DNA from: Aristolochia californica
Lineage: Eukaryota; Streptophyta; Magnoliopsida; Piperales; Aristolochiaceae
DNA length: 64,000 nt
Assembly: GCA_029961685.1 (NCBI GenBank)
Contig: JARWKL010000010.1
Span: 12,235,931 to 12,299,930, forward strand
Direction: 5' to 3'
How positions within the stretch are numbered: position 1 is the stretch's first letter; each line of letters starts with the position of its first letter. Below the pieces are notes generated by a model. It worked only from the letters and a program-made list of their open reading frames with translations. It was not told where the DNA came from and did not search any database. Below are positions 23,251 through 36,700 of this stretch, in pieces. The position numbers and the translations under genes were made by a program.

Positions 23251-26200
23251 GGATACTTTTTGGAATTATCTCTCTCAGCATTTGTGCATTTCCATTTTGG
23301 ATCAATTTTTTTTCAAATCCAAACTTTTCCCACTTTTCTCGTTATCAAAACGATCACAACAAAATGAAAATTTTAGAGTTCATGTATGCAAAAAAATTTC
23401 AAAACAATAATAAATGAAAGTCAAGAAAATTATTTCACGCAATAAAAATGAACTCCAAAGTATTGTTATCCAAGTTTGGGAAATTCCACTAGTACAACCT
23501 CTAATAGCTTGATGGAATTTAATAAGAAAGATATTTCTAATTGATCCTAACATATTTTAAATGTGGTGGATATGCATGCCAGAAACATGTTGAAGATGCA
23601 AATGACCTAATGATCCAAAAATTTCAAGGAGTAGAAAAAAAATTAAATTCTCAAGTTAATGCGTGGTTGGATATTTACCAGAGCCAGACAACCTACTTTT
23701 TGCCTATTCTTCAACATCACAGATACTTTTTGAACTTATCGCTCTCATCATTTGTGCATTTCCATTTTGGATGTTCAACTTTTTTTCAAATCCAAATTTG
23801 TCCCACTTTTCTCGTAAACAAAACGATCACAACAAAATGAAAAATTTAGAGTTCACGTAAGCAAAAAAATTAGAAAACTATAATAAATGTAAGTGGAGAA
23901 AATTATTTCACGCACTAAAAATGAACTCCAAAGTTTTGTTATCCATGTTTGGGAAATTCCACTAGTACAACCCCTAATAACTTGGTGGAATTTTATAAGA
24001 AAGAGATTTCTAATTGATCCTAACATGTTTTAAATGTTGTGGATATGCATGCCAGAAACATGTTTAAGAAGCAAATGACCTAGTGATCCAAAAATTTCAA
24101 GGAGTAGAAAGAAATTATATTCTCAAGTTAACGCTTGGTTAAATATTTATCAGAACCAAACAACCCACTTTTTGCCTATCTTTCAAAAGCCCAGATACTT
24201 TTTTGAATTATCTCTCTTAGCACTTGTGTATTTCCATTTTGGATGTTTCTTTTTTTTTTCAAATCCAAACTTGTCCCACTTTTCTCGTACATAAAATGAT
24301 TAAAAAAATTAAAATTTTAGAGTTCATGTCAGCAAAAAATAATTGAAAACTATACATACAATGTAAGTGAAGAAAATTATTTCACACACTAAAAATGAAC
24401 TCCAATGTTTTGTTATCCATGTTTGGGAAATTCCACTAGTACAACCCCTAATAGCTTGTTGGAATTTTATAAGAATGAGATTTCTAATTATTCCTAACAT
24501 GTTTTAAATGAGGTGGATATGCATGCCAGAAACATATTGAAGATGTAAATGACCTAATGATCAAAAAATTTTAAAGAGTAGAAGAAAATTAAATTCTCAA
24601 GTTAACACGTGGTTGGATATTTACCAATGCCAAACAACCTACTTTTGGCCTATCCTTCAAAATCACAGATACTTTTTGGAATAATCTCTCTCAGCATTTG
24701 TGCATTTCCATTTTGGATGATTAATTTTTTTTACAAATCCAAAATTGTCCCATTATTATCATAAACAAAATGATCACAACAAAATGAAAATTTTAGAGTT
24801 CATGTATGGAAAAAAATTTGAAAACTATATAATAAATGTAAGTGAAGAAAATTATTTCATGCACTAAAAATGAAATCCAAAGTTTTATTATCCATGTTTG
24901 GGAAATTCCACTAGTACAAACCCTAATAGCTTGGTGGAATTTTATAAGAAAGAGATTTCTAATTGATCCTAACATATTTTAAATGTGGTGGATATGCATG
25001 CCAGAAACATGTTGAAGATGCAAATGACCTAATGATCCAAAAATTTCAAGGAGTAGAAAAAATTAAACTCTCAATTTAACGTGTGGTTGGATATTTACTA
25101 AACCCAAACAACCCACTTTTTTCCTATCCTTCAAAATCACAGACACTTTTTGGAATTATCTCTCTCAGTAATTGTGCATTTCCCTTTTGGATGTTCAATT
25201 TTTTTTCAAATCCAAACTTGTCCCACTTTTCTCATAAACAAAACGATCACAACATAATGAAAATTTAAGAGTTGATGTCTGCGAAAAAAATTTAAAACTT
25301 TAATAAATGAAAGTGAAGAAAATTATTTCACGTACTAAAAATGAACTCCAAGGTTTTTGTTATACATGTTTGGGAAATTCCACTAGTACAACCTCTAATA
25401 GCTTGGTGGAATTTTATAAGAAAGAGATTTCTAATTGATCCTAACATGTTTTAAATGTGGTGGATATGCATGCCACAAATATGTTGAAGATGCAAAGGAC
25501 CTAATGATCCTAAAATTTCAAGGAGTAGAAAAAATTTGAATTCTCAAGTTAACGTGTGGTTGGATAGTTACCAGAGCCAAACAACCCACTTTTTGCCTAT
25601 CCTTCAAAATCACAGATACTTTTTGGAATTATCTCTCTCAGCATTTGTCCATTTCCATTTTGAACGTTCAATTTTTTTTCAAATCCAAACTCCTCCCACT
25701 TTTCTCGTAAACAAAACAATCACAACAAAATGAAAATTTTAGAGTTCATATATGCAAAAAAATTTGAAAACTATAATAAATGTGAGAGAAGAAAATTATT
25801 TCACGCACTAAAAATGAACTCCAAAGTTTTGTTATCCATGTTTGGAAAATTCCACTAGTACTACCCCTAATAGTTTGGTGGAATTTTATTAGAAAGAGAT
25901 TTCTAGTTGATCCTAACATTTTTTAAATGTGTTGGATATGCATGCCAGAAACATGTTGAAGATACAAATGACCTAATGATCCAAAAATTTGAAGTAGTAG
26001 AAAAAAATTAAATTCTCAATTTAACGCTTGGTTGGATATTTATCTGAACCAAACAACCCACTTTTTGCCTATCTTTCAAAATTATAGATACTTTTTGGAA
26101 TTATCTCACTCAGCATTTGTGCAATTCCATTTTGGATGTCCAATTTTTTTTCACAACCAAACTTGTGCCATTTTTCTCGTAAACAAAACGGTCAAAACAA

Positions 26201-26399
26201 AATGAAAATTTTAGAGTTCATGTATGAAAAAAATTTGAAAACTATATAAAAATTGTAAGTGCAGGAAATTATTTCACGCACTAAAAATGAATTCCAAAGT
26301 TTTGTTATCCATGATTGGGAAATTCCACTAGTACAACCCCTAATAGCTTGGTGGAATTTTATAAGAAAGAGATTTCTAATTGATCCTAACATGTTTTAA

Positions 26400-26425
26400 A
26401 TGTGGTGGATGGATGGATATTTACC
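26400..26425. repeat. ~92-bp deletion between GGTGGAT and GGTTGGAT
   Basis: The sequence TGGTGGATGGATGGATATTT joins the GGTGGATATGCATG site to the GTGGTTGGATATTTACC site of the same unit. The two sites share GG-T-GGAT, so similarity-guided deletion is likely. The spacing falls to 380 bp. Confidence 0.85.
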
Positions 26426-28114
26426 TGATCCAAACAACCCACTTTTTCCCTATCCTTCAAAATCACAGATACTTTTTGGAATTATCTCTCTTAGCATTTG
26501 TGAATTTCCATTTTGGATGTTCAATTTTTTTTCAAATCCAAACATGTCCCACTTTTCTCCTAAACAAAATGATCACATAAAAAGTAAAATTTTAGAGTTC
26601 ATGTTTGCAAAAAAATTTGAAAACTACAATAAATGTAAGTGAAGAAAATTATTTCAGGCACTAAAAATGAAGTCCAAAGTTTAGTAATCCATGTTTGGGA
26701 AATTCCTCTAGTACAACCCCTAATAGCTTGGTGGAATTTTATAAGAAAGTGATTTCTAATTGATCCTAACATGTTTTAAATGTCGTGTATATGCATGCCA
26801 GAAACTTGTTGAAGACGCAAATCACCTAATGATCCAAAAATTTCAAGGAGTAGAAATAAATTAAATTCTCAAGTTAAAGCATGGTTGGATATTTATCAGA
26901 ACCAAATTACGCACTTTTTGCCTATCTTTCAAAATTACAGATACTTTTTAAGAATTATCTCTCTTAGCATTTGTGCATTCCATTTTGGATGTTTAATTTT
27001 TTTTCAAATCAAACTTGTCCCACTTTTCTAGTGACCAAAACGATCAAAACAAAATAAAAATTTTAGAGTTCATGTATGCAAAAAAAAATTAAACTATATA
27101 ATAAATGTAAGTGATGAAAATTATTTCACGCACTAAAACTGAACTCCAAAGTTTTGTTAACCATGTTATGGAAATTCCACTAGTACAACCGCTAATAGCT
27201 TTGTGGAATTTTATAAGAAAGAGATTTCTAATTGATCCTAACTTGTTTTAAATGTGGCGGATATGCATGCCGGAAATATGTTGAAGATGCAAATGAACTA
27301 ATGATCCAAAAATTTCATGGAGTAGAAAGCAATTAAATTCTCAAGTTAACGTGTCTTTTGATATTTTGCAGTGCCAAACAACCCACTTTTTACCAATCCT
27401 TCGAAATCACATATACTTTATGGAATTATCTCCCTCAGCATTTGTACATTTCATTTTTGGACGTTCAATTTTTTTTCAAATCCAAACTTGTACCACATTT
27501 CTTGTTAACAAAACGATCACACCAAAATGAAAAATTTAGAGTTCATGTATGCAAAAAAATTTGAAAACTATAATAAATGTAAGTGGGGAAAATTATTTCA
27601 CGCACTAAAAATGAACACCAAAGTTTTGTTATCCATGTTTGGGAAATTCCACTAGTACAACCCCAAATAACTTGGTGGAATTTTATAAGAAAGAGATTTC
27701 TAATTGATCCTAACATGTTTTAAATGTCGTGGACATGCATGCCAGAAACATGTTGAAGATGAAAATGACATAGTGATCCAAAAATTTCATGGAGTAGAAA
27801 AAAACTAAAATTCTCAAGTTAACGTGTGGCTGGATATTTACCTGAGCCAAACAACCCACTTTTTGTGTATCCTACAAAATCAAAGATACTTTTTGGAATT
27901 ATCTCTCTCAGCATTTGTGCAATTCCATTTTGGATGTTCAATTTTTTTTTAAAATCCAAACTTGTCCCACTTTTCTCATAAACTAAACTATCACAACAAT
28001 ATTAAAATTTTAGAGTTCATGTATGCAAAAAAATTTGATAACTATAATAAATGTAACTGAAGAAAATTATTTCATGCACTAAAAATGATATCCAAATTTT
28101 TGTTATCCATGTTT

Positions 28115-29320
28115 GGGAAATTCCACTAGTACAACCTCTAATAGCTTGGAGGAATTTTATAAGAAAGAGATTTCTAATTGATCCTACCATGTTTTAAATG
28201 TGGTGGATAAGTATTCTTGAAATAGGATGAACATGCAAATGACCAAATGATCCAAAAATTTCGAGGAGAAGAAAAAAATTAAATTCTCAATTTAACGTGT
28301 GGTTCGAAATTTACCAGAGCCAAACAACCCACTTTTTGTCTATCCTTCAAAATCATAGATACTTTTTGGAATTATCTCTCTCAGCATTTGGAATTATTTC
28401 TCTCAACATTTGTGCATTTCCATTTTGGATGTTCAATTTTTTTTCAAATCCAAATTTGTCCCTCTTTTCTCGTAAACAAAACGATCACTACATAAAAACA
28501 AAATTTTAGAGTTCATGTAAGCATAAAAATTTGAAAACTATAATAAATGTAAGTGGAGAAATTATTTCACGCACTAAAAATGAACTCCAAAGTTTTTTTA
28601 TCCATGTTTGGGAAATTCCCCTAGTACAACCTCTAATAACTTAGAGGAATTTTATAAGAAAGAGATTTCTAATTGATCCTAACACATTTCAAATGTGGTG
28701 GATATGCATGCCATAAACATGTTGAAGATGCAAATGACCTCAAGATCCAAAAATTTCTAGGAGTAGTAAAAAATTAAATTCTCAATTTAACGTGTGGTTG
28801 GATATTAACCAGAGCCAAACAACCCACTTTTTGCCTATCCTTCAAAATCAGAGATAATTTTTGGAATTATCTCTCTCAACATTTGTGCATTTCAATTTGG
28901 GATGTTCAATTTTTTTTCCAATCCAAACTTGTCCCACTTTTCTCGTAATCAAAACAATCACAACAAAATGAAAAATTTATAGTTCATGTAAAGAAAAAAA
29001 ATTGAAAACTATAGTAAATGTAAGTGAAGAAAATTATTTCACGCACTAAAAATGAACACCAAAATTTTGTTATCAATGTTTGGCAAATTCCACTAGTACA
29101 TCGCCTAATAGCTTGGTGGAATTTTATAACAAAGAGATTTCTATTGATCCTAACATGTTTAAAATGTGGTGGATATGCATGCCAGAGACATGTTGAAGAT
29201 GCAAATGACCTAATGATCCAAAAATTTCAAGTAGTAAAAAATTAAATGCTCAAATTAACGTTTGGTTGGATATTTACCAAAACCAAACAACCTACTTTTT
29301 GCCTATCCTTCAAAATCATA
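28115..29320. repeat. multi-unit block, copy 2
   Basis: This is the partner of 22070-23250. It differs by many scattered bases and by a 22-bp tandem duplication at 28369-28412, so it is an older copy than the 8-mer repeats on the right. Confidence 0.76.
28369..28412. repeat. 22-bp tandem duplication in a unit
   Basis: GGAATTATCTCTCTCAGCAT is followed directly by a second, slightly changed copy, GGAATTATTTCTCTCAACAT. The landmark spacing is 495 bp as a result. Confidence 0.85.
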
Positions 29321-32300
29321 GATACTTTTAGGAATTATATCTGTCAGCATTTGTGCATTTCCATTTTGGATGTTCAATTTTATTTCAAATCCGAACTTGT
29401 CCCACTTTTCTCGTAAACAAAACGACCACAAATAAATGAAAATTTTAGAGTTCATGTATGCAAAAAAATATCAAAACTATAATAAATGAATGTGAAGAAA
29501 ATTATTTCACGCACTAAAAATGAACTCAAAATTTTTTGTATCCATGTTTGGGAAATTCCGCTGGTACAACCTCAAATAGCTTGGTGGAATTTAATAAGAA
29601 AGAGATTTCTCGTTGATCCTAACATATTTTAAATGTGGTGGATATGCATGCCAGAAACATGTTGAGGATGCAAATCACCTAATGATCAAAAAATTTCAAG
29701 GAGTAGAAAAAAATTAAATTCGCAAGTTAACGTATGGTTGGATATCTACTAGAGCCAAACAACCCACTTTTTGCCTATCCTTCAAAATCGCAAAAACTTT
29801 TTGGAATTATCTCACTCAGCATTTGTGCATTTCCATTTTGGACGTTTCTTTTTTTTTTTAAATCCAAACTCTTCCCACTTTTCTCGTATACAAAACAATC
29901 ACAACAAAATGAAAATTTTAGAGTTCATGTATGCAAAAAAAATTTAAAACTCTAATAAATGTGTGTGAAGAAAATTATTTCACGCACTAAAAATGAACTC
30001 CAAAGTTTTGTTAACCATGTTTGGGAAATTCCACTAGTACAACCACTAATAGCTTGGTGGAATTTTATAAGAAAGAGATTTCATATTGATCCTAACTTGT
30101 TTTAAATGTGGTGGATATGCATGCCAGAAACATGTTGAAGATGCAAATGATCTAATGATCCAAAAATTTCAAGGAGTAGAAAAAAATTAAATTCTCAAGT
30201 TATCATGTTGTTGGATATTTAGAAGTGCCAAACAACCCACTTTTGGCCTATCCTTCAAAATCATAGATACTTTATGGAATTATCTCTCTCAGCATTTGTA
30301 GATTTCAATTTTCGACGTTCAATTTTTTTTCAAATCCAAACTTGACCCACTTTTCTCGTTAACACCAAAATGAAAATTTAAGAGTTCATGTATGCAAAAA
30401 AATTTGAAAACTATAATAAATGTAAGTGAGAAAATTATTTCACACACTAAAAATGAACTCCAAAGTTTTTTTATCCATGTTTTGGAAATTCCACTAGTAC
30501 AACCCCTAATAGCTTGGTGGAATTTTATAAGAAAGTGATTTCTAATTGATCCAAACATGTTTTTAATGTGGTGGATATGCATGCCAAAAACATGTTGAAG
30601 ATACAAATACCTAATGATCCAAAAATTTCAAGGAGTAGAAAAAAATTAAATTCTCAAGCTAATGCGTAGTTGGACATTTACGAGAGCCAAACAACCCAAT
30701 TTTTCCCTATCCTTCAAAATCAGAGATACTTTTTGGAATTATCTCTCTCAGCATTTGTGCATTTCCATTTTGGATGTTCAACTTTTTTTCAAATCCAAAC
30801 TTGTCCCACTTTCCCCGTAAACAAAACGATCACAACAAAATTAAAATTTTAGAGTTCATGTAAGCAAAATAATTTGAAAACCATAAAAAATGTTAGTGGA
30901 GAAAATTATTTCATGCACTAAAAGTGAACACAAAAGTTTTGTTATCCATGTTTGGGAAATTCTACTAGTACAACCCCTAATAGCTTGGTGGAATTTTATA
31001 AGAAAGTGATTTCTAATTGATCCTAACATGTTTTTAATGTGGTGGATATGCATGCCAGAAACATGTTGAAGATGCAAATGACCTAATGATCCAAAAATTT
31101 CGAAGAATAGAAAAAAATTAAATTCTCAAGCTAACGCGTGGTTGGATATTTACAAGAGCCAAAAAAACCCACTTTTTCCCTATCCTTCAAAATCAGAGAT
31201 ACTTTTTGGAATGATCTCTCTTAGCATTTGTGCATTTCCATTTTGGATGTTCAACTTTTTTTTCAAATCCAAACTTGTCCCACTTTTCCCGTAAACAAAA
31301 CGATCACAACAAAATGAAAATTTTAGAGTTCTTGTAAGCAAAATAATTTGAAAACTATAATAAATGTTAGTGGAGAAAATTATTTCACACACTAAAAATG
31401 AACTCCAAAGTTTTTTTATTCATGTTTAGGAAATTCCACTCAAACAACCCGTAATAGCTTGGTGGAATTTTATAAGAAAGAGATTTCTCATTGATCCTTT
31501 CATGTTTTAAATGTGGTGGATATGCCTGCCAGAAAAATGTTGAAGATGCAAATGACCTAATGATCCAAAAATTTCAAGGAGTAGAAAAAAAAGTTCTCAA
31601 GTTAACGTGTGGTTAGATATTCCAGGGCCAAATAACCCACTTTTTGCCTATCCTTCGAAATCACAGATACTTTTTGGAATTATCTTTCTCGGCATTTTTG
31701 CATTTGTATTTTGGACCTTCTATTTTTTTTTTCAAATCCAAACTTGTCACACTTTTCTCGTAAGCAAAACGATCACAACAAAATGAAAATTTTAGACTTC
31801 ATGTATGCAAAAAAATTCTAAAACTATAAAAATTGTACGTGAAGAAAATTATTTCACGCACTAAAAATGAACTCCAAATTTATTTTATCCATGTTTGGGA
31901 AATTCCACTAGTACAACCCCTAATAGCTTGGTGGAATTTTATAAGAAAGAGATTTCTAATTAATCCTAACATGATGTAAATGTGGTGGATGTGCATGCCA
32001 GAAACATGTTGATGATGCAAATGACCTAATGATCCAAAAATTTTAAGGCGTAGTAAAGAATTAAATTCTCAAGCTAACGCGTGGTTGGATATTTACCATA
32101 GCCAAACAACTCAGTTTTTGCCTATGCTTCAAAATCCCAGATACTTTTTGGAATTATCTCTCTATCAGCATTTGTGCATTTCCATTTTGGATGTTTTATT
32201 TTTTTTCAAAACCAAACTTGCCACACTTTTCTCGTTAAAAAAAAAAGATTACAACAAAATGGTAATTTTAGAGGTCATATATGCAAAAAAATATGAAAAC

Positions 32301-32584
32301 TATAATACATGTTAGTGAAGAAAATTATTTCACGCACTAAATTTGAACTCCAAACTTTTGTTATCCATGTTTGGGAAATTCCACTAGTAAAACCCCTAAT
32401 AGCCTGGTGGAATTTTATAAGAAGGAGATTTCTAATTAATCATAATATGTTTTCAATGTGTTGGATATGCATGCAAGAAACATGTTGAAGATGCAAATGA
32501 CCTAAGGATCCAAAAATTTCTAGGAGTAGAAAAAAATTAAATTCTCTAGTTAACGTGAGGTTGGATATTTACCTGAGCCAAACA

Positions 32585-32610
32585 ACCCACTTTTTGGAAT
32601 TATCTCTCTC
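32585..32610. repeat. ~31-bp deletion between CTTTTTG direct repeats
   Basis: CCCACTTTTTGGAATTATC replaces the normal CCCACTTTTTG...GATACTTTTTGGAATT. Exactly one CTTTTTG and the intervening bases are lost, a classic short direct-repeat deletion. The spacing is 442 bp, unrelated to the 444-bp subfamily. Confidence 0.85.
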
Positions 32611-33690
32611 AGTATTTGTGCATTTCCATTTTGGATGTTCAATTTTTTTTCAAATCCAAACTTGTCCCACTTTTCTAGTAAAAAAAACGATCACAACAAA
32701 ATGAAAAATTTAGAGTTCATATATGGAAAAAAATTGGAAAACTATAATAAATGCAAGTGAAAAAAATTACTTCACGCACTAAAAATGAACTCCAAAGATT
32801 TGTTATCGACATTTGGGAAATTCCACTAGTACAACCCCTAATAACTTGGTGGAATTTTCAAAGAAAGATATTTCTTATTGATCCTAACATCTTTTAAATG
32901 TGGTGGATATGCATGCCAGAAACATGTTGAAGATACAAATGACCTAATGGTCCAAAAATTTCATTGTAGAAAAAAAATTAAATTCTCAAGTTAACGTGTG
33001 GTTAGATATTTACCAGAGCCAAACAACCCACTTTTTGCATATCCTTCAAAATCACTGATACTTTTTCGAATTATCTCTCTATCAGCATTTTTGCATTTCC
33101 ATTTTGGATGTTCAAATTTTTTTCAAATCCTGACTTGTCCCACTTTTCTCGTAAACAAAACGATCACAACAAAATGTTAATTTTAGAGTTCATGTATGCA
33201 AAAAAATTTGAAAACTAAAATACATGTAAGTGAAAAAATTATTTCACGCACTAAAAATGAACTCCAATGTTTTGTTATCCATGTTTGGGAAATTCCACTA
33301 GTACAACTCCGAATTGCTTGGTGGAATTTTATAAGAAGGAGATTTCTAAATGATCATAACACCTTTTAAATGTGGTAGATATGTATGCCAGAAACATGTT
33401 GAAGATGGAAATGACCTAAAGATCCAAAAATTTCAAGGAGTAGAACAAATTTAAATTCTCAGGTTATGTGTGGTTCAATATTTACCTGAGCCAAACAACC
33501 CACTCTTTGCCTATCCTTCAAAATCACAGATACTTTTTGGAATTATCTCTCTAAGCATTTGTTCATTACCATTTTGGATGTTCAATTTTTTTTCAAATCT
33601 GAAGTTGTCCCACTTTTCTCGTAAACAAAACGATCACAACAAAATGAAAATTTTAGAGTTCATGTGTGCAAAAAAAATTCAAAACGATAA

Positions 33691-33733
33691 TACATGGAAG
33701 TGAATAAAAAAATTACATGTAAGTGAATAAAAT
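33691..33733. repeat. 23-bp tandem duplication in a unit
   Basis: TACATGGAAGTGAATAAAA (33691) is repeated as TACATGTAAGTGAATAAAA (33714). The unit is lengthened to 494 bp even though the dyad A loop of the same unit lost about 12 bp near 33791. Confidence 0.82.
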
Positions 33734-34707
33734 TATTTCACGCACTAAAAATGAACTCCGAAATTTTGTTGGCCATGTTTGGGAAATTCCCCTAATAGCT
33801 TGGTGGAATTTTATAAGAAAGAGATTTCTAATTGATCCTGACATGTTTTAAATGTGGTAGATATGCATGCTAGAAACTTGTTGAAGATGCAAATGACCTA
33901 ATGATCCAAATATTTCATGGAGTAGAAAAAAATTAAATTCTAAGGTTAAGGTGTTGTTGGATATTTACTAGAGCCAAACAACCCACTTTTTACTTATCCT
34001 TCAAAATGACAGATACTTTTTGGGATTATATCTATTAGCCTTTGTGCATTTCCATTTTGGATGTTCAATTTTTTTTCAAATCCAAACTTGTCCAACTTTT
34101 CTTGTAAACAAAACGATCACAACAAAATGAAAATTTTAAAGTTCATGTATGCAAAAAAAATTTGAAAACTGTAATAAATGCAAGTGAAAAAAAGTATTTT
34201 ATGCACAAAAAATGAACCCCAAAGTTTTGTTATCCATGTTTGGGAAATTCCATTAGTACACCCCTAATAGCTTGAAGCAATTTTAAAAGAAAGATAATTC
34301 TAATTGATCCTAACATGTTTTAAATGAGGTGGATATGCATGCCAGAAACATGTTGAAGATGCAAATGACCTAATAATCCAAAAATTTCAAGGAGTAGAAA
34401 AAAATTAAATTCTCAAGTTAATGTGTGGCCAGAGCCACACAACCCACTTTTGTCCTATCTTCCAAAATCACAGATACTTTTTTGAATTATGTCTCTCAGC
34501 ATTTGTGCATTTCCATTATGGATGTTCATTTTTTTTTCAAATCCAAACTTGTCCCACTTTTCTCGTAAAAAAAATGATCATAAACAAATTTAAAATTTTA
34601 GAGTTCATGTATTCAAAAAAATTTGAAAACTATAATAAATGTAAGAGAAGAAATTTATTTCACGCAATAAAAATGAACTCCGAAGTTTTGTTATCCATGT
34701 TTGGGAA

Positions 34708-36592
34708 ATTCCACGAGTACAACCCCTAATAGCTTGGTGGAATTTTATAAGAAGTAGATTTCTAATTGATCATAACATGCTTTAAATGTGGTAGATATGC
34801 ATGCCAGAAATATGTTGAAGATGCAAATGACCTAATCATCCAAAAATTTCAGAGTAGAAAAAAATTAAATTCTCTAGTTAATGTGTGGTTGGATATTTAC
34901 CAGAGCCAAACAACCCACTATTTGCATATCCTTCAAAATCATAGATACTTTTTTGAATTATCTCTCAATCAGAATTTGTGCATTTCCATTTTGGATGTTC
35001 AAATTTTTTTCAAATCCAAACTTGTCCCACCTCTCTAGTGAACAAAACGATCACAACAAAATGATAATTTTTGAGTTCATGTATGCAAAAAAAATTGAAA
35101 ACTATAATATATGTAAGTGAAGAAAATTATTTCACGCACTAAAAATGAGCTCCAAAGTTTTGTTATCCATGATTGGGAAATTCCATCAGTACAACCCCTA
35201 AAAGCTTGGTGGAATTTTAGAAGAAAGATATTTCTAATTGATCCTAACATGTTTTAAATGTGCTGGATATGCATGCCAGAAACATGTTGAAGATGTAAAT
35301 GGCCTAATGATCCAAAAATTTCAGAGTAGAAAAAAATTAAATTCTCAAGTTAACGTGTGGTTGAAAATTTACCAGAGCCAAACAACCCACTTTTTCCCTA
35401 TCCTTCAAAATCACATATTCTTTTTGGAATTATCTCTCTCAGCATTTTTGCATTTCCATTTTGGATGTTCATTTTTTTTTTCAAATCCAAACTTCTCCCA
35501 CTTTTCTCGTAAACAAAACGATCACAACAAAATGAATATTTTAGAGTTTATGTATGCAAAAAAATTTTGAAAACTACAGTAAATGCAAGTGAAAAAAATT
35601 ATTTCATGCACAAAAAAAGAACTCCAAAGTTTTTTTTTCCATGTTTGGGAAATTCCACTAGTACAACCCCTAATAGCCTGTTGGAATTAAAAAAGAAAGA
35701 TATTTCTAATTGATCCTAACATGTTTTAAATGCGGTGGATATGCATGCCAGAAACATGTTCAAGATGCAAATGACCTAATGATCCAAAAATTTCAAGGAG
35801 TAGAAAAAAAAAAAATCTCAAGTTAAAGTGTGGTTGGATATGAGAGCCAAACGACCCACATTTTCCCTATCCTTCAAAATCACATATACTTTTGGGAATT
35901 ATCTCTCTCAGAATTTGTGCATTTCCATTTTGGATGTTCAATTTTTTTTCAAATCCAAACTTGTTCCACTTTTCTCGTAAACTAAACGATCACAACAAAA
36001 TGAAAATTTTAGAGTTCATGTATGCAAAAAAAAATTGAAAACTATAATAAATGCAAGTGAAAAAAATTATTTCACGCTCTAAAAATGAAATCCAAAGTTC
36101 TGTTATCCATGTTTGGGAAATTCCTCTAGTACAACCCCTAATAGCTTGGTGTAATTTTTTAAGAAGGAGATTTCTAATTGATCATAACATGTTTTAAATG
36201 TGGCAGATATGCATGCCAGAAATATGTTGAAGGTGCAACTGACCTAATGAACCAAAAATTTCAGAGTAGAAAAAATTTAAATTCTCTAGTTAACTTGTGG
36301 TTGGATATTTACCAGAGCCAAACAACCCACTATTTGCATATCCTTCAAAATCATATATACTTTTTTGAATTATCTCTCTATCAGCATTTGTGCATTTCCA
36401 TTTTTGATGTTCAAATTTTTTTCTAATCCAAACTTGTCCCACTTTTCTCATAATCAAAACGATCACAACAAAATGATAATTTTAGAGTTCATGTATGCAA
36501 AAAAATTTGAAAAATATAATACATGTAAGTGAAGAAAATTATTTCACGCACTAAAAATGAACTCCAAAGTATTGTTATCCATGTTTGGGAAA
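34708..36592. repeat. 3-mer repeat with CTCTATCAG variant units
   Basis: The units starting near 34708 and 36120 share AGAAGTAGATT/AGAAGGAGATT, GATCATAACATG, TGTGGTAGATATG/TGTGGCAGATATG, AAATATGTTGAAG, CACTATTTGCATATCC and a TATCTCTCTATCAG-type insertion, at an offset of 1412 bp (three units). Related units with the same insertion lie near 32155, 33075 and 38258, showing an irregular multimer pattern. Confidence 0.75.
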
Positions 36593-36629
36593 TTCCACTA
36601 GTAAAACCCCTAATAGCTTGGTGGAATTT
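36590..36629. repeat. dyad A of the satellite unit (representative)
   Basis: AAATTCCAC at 36590-36598 and GTGGAATTT at 36621-36629 are exact reverse complements separated by 22 bases that include TAGTA...AACCCCTAATAGCTTG. The same arrangement is present in most units. It could form a 9-bp stem in single-stranded DNA or RNA. Indels cluster in its loop in other units. Confidence 0.8.
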
Positions 36630-36657
36630 TATAAGAAGGTGATTTCTAATTGATCAT

Positions 36658-36700
36658 AACATGTTTTAAATGTGGTGGATATGCATGCCAGAAACATGTT
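36658..36700. repeat. dyad B of the satellite unit (representative)
   Basis: AACATGTTT at 36658-36666 and AAACATGTT at 36692-36700 are exact reverse complements around a 25-base spacer that holds GGTGGATATGCATGCCAG. Each arm contains the palindrome AACATGTT, so the arms are also direct repeats. The spacer contains the overlapping palindromes ATGCAT and GCATGC. The arrangement recurs in most units. Confidence 0.8.

Noticed and set aside
23541..23840. CFKCGGYACQKH motif in a + strand frame, looking like a zinc knuckle
   Set aside because: The spacing C-x2-C-x4-C-x2-H does not fit the retroviral CCHC knuckle (C-x2-C-x4-H-x4-C), and the motif is simply the translation of the dyad B block present in every unit.
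32585..32820. 442-bp spacing as an early member of the ~444-bp subfamily
   Set aside because: The loss is a different 31 bp (between CTTTTTG repeats). The GAGTTCATATATGG block missing from the true short subfamily is present.
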